From Rhipicephalus microplus (taxonomy: Eukaryota; Arthropoda; Arachnida; Ixodida; Ixodidae), in the NCBI RefSeq assembly GCF_043290135.1, contig NC_134705.1, forward strand, positions 55,467,271-55,531,270: a stretch of 64,000 nucleotides of DNA, read 5' to 3'. Below are positions 56,477-64,000 of the stretch, piece after piece (position 1 is the stretch's first letter; the number at the start of each line of letters is the position of its first letter). A program made the translations under genes and the position numbers. The notes under the pieces are model-generated. The model saw nothing but the letters and a program-made list of their open reading frames with translations. It did not search any database and was not told the DNA's origin.

Positions 56477-56550
56477 CCCTGAGCAGGAATCGAACCTACG
56501 ACCTTCGAACAACGCGTTCGATGCTCTTACCACTGAGCTACCACAGCGGC
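56477..56550 (-). repeat. tRNA-like sequence in unit 1
   Basis: On the minus strand: GTGGTAGCTCAGTGGTAAGA gives a paired D stem (GCTC/GAGC). The anticodon stem TCGAA/TTCGA is perfect with a 7-base loop CGCGTTG. The T stem GTAGG/CCTGC holds TTCGATT. The acceptor stem pairs only partly and the base before the anticodon is G, not T. It is judged a tRNA-derived module and not a working tRNA gene. Confidence 0.6.
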
Positions 56551-56930
56551 CTTCCCTCCATCTACTTTTTGGGGTTTATATGTGAATTTACAAGTAGAAG
56601 TGACAGTCAGCGCCATCTATAAGCCAAGCGACGAGTGTGAAAACACTCTTTTTATGCGCATGTTTGCCGTCAGGTAGCACGGGAACTTATTATGAGCGGC
56701 CAGCTGATTAGTAGTCTCTCGTATAAAACCTAATGACACAAAGTCTGCCAGTATGAGACCCTCGTTTAATGAAATAAGGGAAAGAAGTGTATACCTAGGC
56801 TCGTTTTTCCGTGTTTTTAACAGAATATTAATGAGAGTTAACAGACAGTAATGCAAAGGAATGTACAGGGGAAGTTATTAGAACCAATGGAATTTAAATA
56901 AAAGAAAGAAATGTGGATAAAAATATAACC

Positions 56931-57005
56931 AGCCGTGAGCAGGAATCGAACCTACGACTTTCGAATAACGCGTTCGATGCTCTAACCACTGAGCTACCAC
57001 AGCGA
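56931..57005 (-). repeat. tRNA-like sequence in unit 2
   Basis: Same module as unit 1 with a full AGTGGTTAGAGC D arm and loop CGCGTTA. Confidence 0.6.
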
Positions 57006-57296
57006 CCTTCCCTCCATCCACTTTTTGGGTTTATATGTGAATTTAGAAGTAGGAGTGACAGTCAGCGCCATCTATGAGCCAAGCGACGAGTGTGAAAACA
57101 CTGTTTCTATGCGCATGTTTGGCGTCACGTAGCACGTGAACCTATTATGAGCGGGCAGCTGATTAATAGTCCCTCGTATACAACCTAATGACACCAAGTC
57201 TGCCAGTACGAGACCCTCGTTTAATGAAATAAGAGAAAGAAGTGTATACCTAAGGGCTCGTTTTTCCGTGTTTTAACACAACATTATTGAGATCAG

Positions 57297-57960
57297 TTAA
57301 TTTCTTTCTCCTCGACTAGCTTCAACACTAGCTAAGGAGGGAAGATGTTCGAGGTTCGGAATGGGTCCCCTCGATGACTCGAGTGCACGGTGGCAGCGCG
57401 AAGGAAGAGCCGTAGTCCGGCGAAGAGACGCTTTATTGCAGCCTCAGGCTACTGCCCGAGTCCAAGCCCGAACATCCGCTCTGACTCCACCATCTCCCAG
57501 AGTGTGCCTGAACGCAAATGCATTCAGTTGAAAAAAATTGAGGGGCCCCGAGAGAGCACAAAGCAGGCCTCACCTTGCAGTGATGCGTCACCCGATGCAC
57601 TTCACAGTTGGATCTGCGTGCGTCTCGTCACCCACGCTATGTGCGACGACCACTTCCAATGCAGCAGGCCTCCGCCCGACAACCCCTGTCGCTGACTCAG
57701 TCTATCGCATCGACTGTCTCTGCTGCTTTGCTCCTGAAGCAGCTCCCTGCAGCGCCTCTCCGGTAAGTTCGTCGCTCAACGACAACCTCTGGCTCTGCTC
57801 TCGTTCAGTTACGCGCAGTGCTCTTGCGCTGCCCAACACTAGGCCCAATGTTGACCGGCAGGCTCGTACCGAATGTCAATGCTGCTTCTCGCAGCGCAAC
57901 AGCAGGTCCCGAAGCGGTGAGCGTCTTCTCAGCTTCCCGGACTTCAGCACCTTCCAAAAA
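57297..57960 (-). other. Core between inverted arms, possibly LTR-like
   Basis: A ~660-bp GC-richer segment unlike its arms. On the minus strand AATAAA (complement of 57,432-57,437) is followed by a ~135-bp stretch to the arm border. An open plus-strand frame (57,538-57,966) and a donor-like CCGGTAAGTTCG at 57,762 have no recognised product. It could be a captured LTR or transcript fragment; function unknown. Confidence 0.35.
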
Positions 57961-57990
57961 ATATAAACCCAAAAAAGTGGATGGAGGGAA

Positions 57991-58068
57991 GGCCGCTGTG
58001 GTAGCTCAGTGTTAGAGCATCGAACGCGTTATTCGAAGGTCGTAGGTTCGATTCCTGTTCACGGCTGG
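57991..58068 (+). repeat. tRNA-like sequence in inverted arm, copy 1
   Basis: GGCCGCTGTGGTAGCTCAGT head, loop CGCGTTA and GGTTCGATTCC. One base is missing in the D loop relative to the other copies. Confidence 0.55.
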
Positions 58069-58445
58069 TTATTTTTCATCCACTTTTCTTTCTTCTTATT
58101 TACATTCTATTGGATCTAATAATGTCCCCTGTACATTCATTTGCAATACTGTCTGTTAGATCTCATTATATTGTGTTAAAACACGAAAAAACGAGCCCTT
58201 AGGTATACACTTCTTGCCCTTATTTCATTAAACGAGGGTCTCTTACTGGCTGACTTGGTGTCATTAGGTTGTATACGAGGGACTATTAATCAGCTGCCCA
58301 CTCATAATAAGTTCACGTGCTACGTGACGCCAAACATGCGCATAAAAAGATTGTTTTCACACTCGTCGCTTGGCTCATAGATGGCGCTGACTGTCACTCC
58401 TACTTCTAAATTCACATATAAACCCAAAAAAGTGGATGGAGGGAA

Positions 58446-58524
58446 GGCCGCTGTGGTTGCTCAGTGGTTAGAGCATCTAACGCGTTATTCGAAGGTCGTA
58501 GGTTCGATTCCTGCTCACGGCTGG
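58446..58524 (+). repeat. tRNA-like sequence in inverted arm, copy 2
   Basis: Same module; the anticodon stem has CTAA in place of CGAA, which breaks one pair, again against a selected tRNA function. Confidence 0.55.
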
Positions 58525-58619
58525 TTATTTTTTCATCCACTTTGCTTTTTTCTTATTTACTTTCCATTGGTTCTAATAACTTCCCCTGTACATTCCTTTG
58601 CATTACTGTCTGTTAGATC

Positions 58620-58623
<4 letters not shown>

Positions 58624-58674
<51 letters not shown>

Positions 58675-58680
58675 TATATT
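58624..58680. repeat. (AT)n microsatellite
   Basis: About 27 AT repeats with one slip, at the right edge of the inverted array. Confidence 0.95.
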
Positions 58681-58874
58681 CAAGTAACACAGAATGTTAT
58701 CCCAACGCTCAATGAAAGCGCCCAGATGTCAGTCAGCAACGTTGCCTAAACGCGCTTAACGTCCTCTTTTTTGATCGCACGACACGTTGCTTGTAACATT
58801 CAGGACGATATTGCAACGTTCAGGATCACACTTTCAACATCACGGCAATGTTTTCGCAGCATAGCAGCTAATAA

Positions 58875-58962
58875 ATGTCAACCTTCGAGAAACGTGATGT
58901 CAACATACGAGCAACGTGATGGAAACATACCAGTAACGTAATGTCAACATTGCAATGTGGCG
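58875..58962 (+). repeat. 22-bp minisatellite, four units
   Basis: Four imperfect 22-bp copies starting at 58,875, 58,897, 58,919 and 58,941. Consensus near ATGTCAACATACGAGCAACG plus TG. Several AACGTT palindromes lie just before it (58,738-58,830). Confidence 0.8.
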
Positions 58963-61880
58963 TGTTGACTTTCATGCGACGTGCGCAGAAAATATATACT
59001 ACTGCGTGTGCGTTGTTAATAAAAGGCATGTTGACTTGTTACGGGAACCACCCCGAAACTTCTGTCTAAGAAAAAAGCTCTGGTATGGTGTGAAAAATTG
59101 CATTATTATTGTCCATGCACAAAAACTCTTTCCTAACAGCTCTTTATCAACGCATTCGTACATGCATGAACACGTGGTGTTTGAACAGCCAACCTATAAA
59201 AATGTCAAAACACACTTGTGCATGTCCGTAAGACCACAAACACACTTTTCAAATCCCAAAGCTTTCAACATGTGATATACATACTGCATTTTTTTCAGAG
59301 CATTGAAAAATGCGGATTTGCTCTGTGTAAGCGATGACTACATTTAGTGAACATGTGCTGAGGGTGCAGAATTTTTATGTGCAGAACTGCAGCGACCATG
59401 ACCACATGCAGTCACACAGGTTATGCAGGAAAGTACAAGCCGAAGTGCCTGAATGCTATATGAAAGAAAAAAAGAAGACATTTATTTACCAAGAATACTT
59501 ACTTATTTATTTGTCCTTGTCACAGAGCAAGACTTGAATGTGAGTGTTACAAACACATTTTAAGCATTCAGTAATAACTATGAACAAGGCACGTTGTAAG
59601 TCATTTTCATACTATGTCAACTGCTGGGTCGTACAAAACAAATACAGGTGAAAAATGAACACACAACTTGTTTATAAAATCCTAGCAAAAGTTTGACGAA
59701 AAAAGATTTTATCTATAGTATTTACAATATCAATGGGAAACTGAATAGGCAAGAAAGAAGACTTCGGCGAAACTGCTATGTGTTAAGTACATAGGAGGAC
59801 CCAAACACCATTGACAGCCATTGCCTTGTCGGTAATTTTTCAACAGTGATGCATGCATTGTATACAATGATGGTTGCCACTGCTGTTGACTGTCTAGGTC
59901 GTAATTTCATGAGCAGAGACAATATAGCAGCGTTGAAAAACTGGCACATCCCACTCAGGTACAGCTTGTTTCGACGGAGCTTAAAAGGTTCAAACAAGAA
60001 CTTCTTTTTAGCTAAACAGAAAAACCTGCCGATATCTGTGTAGCAAAACATGTTGCACATCAAGAGAAGCTTGTCAGTTTGAAAGCAACTAAACTTCATG
60101 ATTACTGCCTGACACGCATTCAGTGAAAAGCGGCTCATTAAATGTGGCCGATTGATTGCATAATAAATACTCCTTTGAAAGCTAACGTAGCCAACACCCG
60201 GTCAGAAAAAGCGAAATGCGATCAGTGGACTAACTGCTCAGTGTCATTCGCGCAAAAACAGTGACCTCCGAGCCACAACCAAGCGATAAATGTTTATCAC
60301 GAAACGATTACACAAGGCATGCAACTACTTTCTGTTAAGTTCATTGCCAAGTTGTTGTCCTTTTGTCCACTGGATGATTAAACTGCCTTGACACAATTAT
60401 TCTTGTTCATTCAGTCAAGATTTGATTAATTTGTATCTAGAGGTGAGCTCAAGTTTACTTTCGATTGTTATGCACTGCTCTGCTTAACTGTCTAGTATTT
60501 TTCGTTTATGCATTTCTTGGGTTGTGTGAGCCACTAATTTTAGCATTTCAACATTTAGGATTTGCAGTGAATGCAGCTTTTAAGTTCATACTTTGTAGCG
60601 AGTGGTTATGCGCATCTTTGGTAAAGTGGCAAAGTACTCTCACTTGTTTGCGGAAGTCGTTAGGAAGTTGATTTTTCGAAGGTATTCAGAACGAGTATTC
60701 TGACCGAGTACCTTGTTTCTCACAAAAATATAACACCATAAATGTCCACTAAGGATACACATAGAATCATACTTGTGGGCACAGGAACAGCAGCAGGCAC
60801 AGGAAATGCAATCTGTTACAGTAGAAAGACAAATGGACACCAACCTGCATCACCATCAGAGAAGCAACTAACAGCCATACCGCCACAACAGTTCACATGC
60901 CCAGTGGAGTTCACATATGCAAACTGAGCAGCATGTTGAGTTCCCAGTCTTTGCTCAAGTCTTTGCCAATGTGGTTCGACTTGAGTGAACAAGCTCGCCA
61001 GGTCAGGGTACGTCTAAGAGGGGTACACTGTCGACGATGCCGGCAAACACAATTGCAGGTTGATGGCTGTGACGACCGTGGAACAAGCCATGATGCGAGG
61101 CAATCGGTTGGCAATGAGGGCCTGCATTATGAAGAGGAAGTAATTAGACCCATGCTAGTAGCTTATCAAGCAAACAAAATAATTAAATGGGAGCACTTCT
61201 ATAAAACAATGCAGAGAATCGGCTGACAACATTTGTCTGCGACATCCTATGAAAGCTGTGCCAGGACTGACAGAAAGCTATGTAACGATCCAGCAGTTAA
61301 AGAACACAGCAGTGAGGAAACTTGAATAGTGCAGAGATGAAATTTGTGACGCTTTATTGACCTGAATGATTGGCTCGTTACTCAATAATGATGGCAAAGA
61401 ATCAACATTTCGAGCTTATTTAGGGTCTTATTTCAGTTCTTCAGCTCAAACATATTCAGCCTACCTAGTTATTTTCAGGGTGGCAATGTTTGTTGAGGTA
61501 ATTAATATAAATGATGCAAAGAAAATTGTTAGTTGTTTAAAATTGCCACATAATATGGTGCTTACCAAACAGATGGCACTCACAGCGTAGTATTCCTTTC
61601 TGTCACTCCTCATCAGCTACGTTGGTGGCAAAGTAAGATGAAATTGTGCTGCTCATTTTCTTCTTCCGGCACGTGAATATGTACCTAAAACAAAATAAAA
61701 GATTTCATCTAAAACAATGAAATAAAATTATCAGCATGTTTTTGGAACACCACAGTAAGCGGCAGAGTTATAACTAAGGAGCAGATGTAAAAATGTTCCA
61801 AAAGACAGGCCAGTTCGTGATTAAAAATATAGACTCAAACTTGACACAGCAAAACATAGCATGAACTACATAGACCTTTC
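58963..61880. other. No recognisable gene or repeat
   Basis: AT-rich, looks single-copy. Open frames such as 59,776-60,138 (minus, 120 codons) and 60,897-61,226 (plus) have no known motif and no convincing splice borders. Exons of an unrecognised gene or UTR cannot be excluded. Confidence 0.4.
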
Positions 61881-62262
61881 GCCAAATACGCAGCTGGCAT
61901 TCTCAATATTCCCTGGCACCAAATGAGCGGAGGTTACACAGTTTGCTGCTTGTCTCGTATGTCGCTTAGTATGCGGCCGTGGTTGTTGTGCCGCGCCAAC
62001 TTGTCACACTATTGAATGACGACTCGAGAAGATTTCTCTTGCCCCAATTTTGTTCCCGAGCTAGCGTTGTCTCATTACTGAAGTGGAAGGCATGTCCCGT
62101 CGTCGAGCATTGTTCGACGAGTTTTGTCTTATAATATGTGGCATGGGTGGCTTTGGCAATGTCTCCTTAAATTTGTGCTCTTTGAGCCCTGTTAGTCACT
62201 TCCTGCCTATTTCACTCATGCATGTGGTGTCTCATACATCACTGATCAGCACCTGCAGTCAT
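61880..62262 (-). mobile_element. Penelope-like 3' fragment (GIY-YIG region), minus
   Basis: The minus strand encodes KLVEQCSTTGHAFHFSNETT, then LAREQNWGKRNLLESSFN. This is the end of the GIY-YIG endonuclease domain of Penelope-like elements, where GHxFDF and KR..LES are conserved. Frameshifts and stops interrupt it. The domain start is poorly preserved. Confidence 0.6.
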
Positions 62263-62399
62263 ATAATATAAAACGTGGTTGGCAAATTGTAACGAAGCCA
62301 ATATCTGAGCAGGCTTATCAAGGACACCCAGAAACACATGCAGAAGGGAACAAGGAGTGTACGGCAAGAAAACAGAAAACTCACTGTTTTTGTATTTTA

Positions 62400-62925
62400 T
62401 GTTGAAGGTTTTTCAGACTCTGTTGGAATAGCACTTTTCCACCGGGAAATAAAACAATTTCCAAGCCTCATTGTACCTTGGTAAACGTGCTCTCTAAGCC
62501 CAAAGAGCACTTCTGCGAATGATTAAAACAGGGTTGTTCACAAGTTCCTGTGCGGTGGCTGCGACACCACTTCTATTGGCAAAACTGGCAGGAAGTGGTC
62601 AATGAGTTTTAATGAATACAAAGGGGACATCACAAAAACCACGCATTCTTAGACAAAACTCATCAAACACTGCTTGAAATTGGGGCATGCCTTCGACTTT
62701 CGTAATTCAATGACGCTGGCTCACGAACAAAAGAGAAGGAAGAGAAAGCTTGTCGAGTCGTGTTTAGGCCGTCGTGACCAGCCAGCGTGCAACAACAATC
62801 ACGGCCTCCATCGGGATGAGTACACACATACGAGACAATCGGTGAATTCGGTCACTTCCACAGATTTGGTGCCAGTGCACACTGAGGATGCCACTCTCAT
62901 AGGAGGCGAAGTGTCTGTGTGAATT
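62400..62925 (+). mobile_element. Penelope-like 3' fragment (GIY-YIG region), plus
   Basis: LCGGCDTTSIGKTGR (62,548-62,592) corresponds to the C-G-x-x-Y-I-G-x-T-G-R start of the GIY-YIG domain, with Tyr replaced by Ser. NEYKGDITK, then after a stop KHCLKLGHAFDFRNSMTLA, HEQKRRKRKLVESCL and a CNNN stretch follow. Oriented opposite to the fragment at 61,880-62,262 and about 60% similar to it, so two separate or rearranged copies. Confidence 0.65.
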
Positions 62926-63937
62926 CGTTATATTTTCTTGTGTAAAGTCGGAGTATATATTATAATTACTAAGGAGCAGAGTTTCATTTCCATGTTTTTT
63001 TGGCATATGTTCAAATCAATCCAGACAAAAAAGAACTGTTTATTCAAACAAAAAACAAATATTTATAGACTTGCTTTCTATCTCTGTGTACCTAATTGCC
63101 TCCTGAGGCAAAATAAACCTTCCTGCTAGGCATTCATGCCATGCGTTGACTACCGATAATCTACCATGCCTTAATTATACTATTACCAGTGAACTGTTTT
63201 CTTGGAAATTGTTATCTATGCGTCTCTTCTGTTTGGCTACACCACCTGTGTTAATTCAAGAAGCGCAACAGTTGACTAACAAATGTTCAGTTAGTAGTTA
63301 GCTCAACGAGTACTGCTCACTCTATCAGATTGCTCCTTTTAAATTTATATCATCAAAAAAAAACTTGACCCAATTTCATGCATTTGCCTGAAGTGATATT
63401 TCCCATATTTTTTAGATAGGATAAGCTTAGTTTTTTGCTCTACACTTTGTCGTATAAGATTAAAAATTTATGTACTTCCTCTTCATGAAGACATTGGATC
63501 AGTGGCTTCGCAGAGGCATTCCCGTGAATATGATGTTAAGCTGCAAAATCACAACAAAACATGGCTAGCTCACGTACAATGCCTAGCCTTCATTTTACTG
63601 CACGAGTCAACATTTTTCCTTATGCAAAGCAACAGAATGGCTGCATTTCACGACATTTCATTTACAACATACCGTCTCACTGACGCTCAAATTACTCTAA
63701 TATGCATCGCTATATAATGCCTCTGTCGGTGCTAAAAGCACACTGAACAAAAACAGGAAAAAAAGGCAAAAGCATCCAAATTCCCCTTGAAAGAAGCTTT
63801 TGTTCCAATAAACCATTTAATTTTAGTGTTTCTGAAGATCTGCCTGTTTTTCTTAACATTGCTAGCAGGCCACAGCTGCACACCAGTCTTTGTAAGGCAG
63901 CACCTTGATGGGCATGATGCCAGACGTCCCTGCGGCA
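62926..63937. other. No recognisable gene or repeat
   Basis: AT-rich with short open frames. Nothing recognised. Confidence 0.45.
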
Positions 63938-63958
63938 TATTATTATTATTATTATTAG
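63938..63958. repeat. (ATT)n microsatellite
   Basis: About six ATT repeats; the window ends 42 bp later in unassigned sequence. Confidence 0.85.
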
Positions 63959-64000
63959 ATAGATTTATTTCCAGAAATACAAAGATTCTGGCGGATACCA

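Larger units (their letters stand above)
56320..57296 (-). repeat. Tandem array of ~457-bp units with tRNA-like head, left arm
   Basis: Units 56,320-56,777 and 56,778-57,232, then 64 bp of a third. Each starts GGGAAAGAAGTGTATACCT. Each contains a minus-strand tRNA-like sequence, then CCACTTTTTGGG, AGTGACAGTCAGCGCCATCT, GTGTGAAAACACT and CGAGACCCTCGTTTAATG-like ends. Sequence identity between units is high (over 90% by eye). The same units, inverted, form the arm at 57,961-58,623. Confidence 0.85.
57961..58623 (+). repeat. Inverted arm of the ~457-bp tRNA-bearing units
   Basis: Reverse-complement of the left-arm units: a partial unit from CCCAAAAAAGTGGATGGAGG (57,967) to about 58,218 and a second from there to 58,623. 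Both contain plus-strand tRNA-like modules. The right edge is an (AT)n run, mirroring the left edge. Confidence 0.85.

Noticed and set aside
56477..58524. Four functional tRNA genes
   Set aside because: Acceptor stems pair poorly, position 33 is not T, and the modules are embedded in repeat units.
58875..58962. CRISPR-like array of short repeats
   Set aside because: Units are contiguous without spacers, and the DNA is eukaryotic.
59776..60138. Minus-strand 120-codon gene
   Set aside because: No motif, no splice or poly(A) context and no homology I recognise; cannot be supported.

Overview
The window reads as nuclear DNA from an arthropod, most probably a hard (ixodid) tick. No bacterial-style gene array is present. 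There are split exons with GT-AG or GC-AG borders and at least six copies of a tRNA-derived SINE of the type known from ixodid ticks (Ruka). RNase H-bearing I-group LINEs, RTE-like LINEs, Penelope-like fragments, a solo LTR and many microsatellites account for most of the recognisable sequence. The tick assignment rests on recognising repeat families by eye, without a database search.

Only two loci look like host genes. (1) A plus-strand gene from about 19.26 to 25.78 kb starts with a THAP-type zinc-finger exon. It continues with a chain of short phase-1 symmetric exons and ends near a poly(A) signal at 25,760. Its introns hold two SINEs, a Penelope-like fragment, an LTR-like remnant and a minisatellite-bearing repeat. 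(2) A cytosolic sulfotransferase locus from 46.35 to 49.85 kb has two exons that join in the correct phase. It carries an in-frame stop, a frameshift and an apparent internal deletion, so it is probably a pseudogene.

Layout: 0-7 kb, degraded LINE pieces on the minus strand (RTE-like, and a second family with a C-terminal zinc motif). 6.97-10.12 kb, a young 5'-truncated I-group LINE with a 12-bp target-site duplication. 12.43-13.62 kb, a solo LTR with a 5-bp duplication. 14.3-17.3 kb, a minus-strand I-group LINE interrupted by a 1.7-kb DNA transposon that fits no family I recognise, plus a 290-bp tandem duplication. 17.3-18.0 kb, a minisatellite-type repeat, also seen at 23.3, 28.2 and 35.9 kb. 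19.3-25.8 kb, the THAP gene. 29.36-32.76 kb, a twin-primed (5'-inverted) RTE-like LINE inside a perfect palindrome. 37.6-43.1 kb and 50.0-55.35 kb, two near-full-length I-group LINEs with ORF1 (CCHC gag) and ORF2 (endonuclease, RT, RNase H), both inactivated. 56.2-58.7 kb, tandem and inverted ~457-bp units each carrying a tRNA-like sequence, around a ~660-bp core. 61.9-62.9 kb, two Penelope GIY-YIG fragments head to head.

No new gene system was found. The best leads are the unclassified TIR element, the tRNA-bearing inverted array, the twin-primed LINE and the exon structure of the THAP gene.
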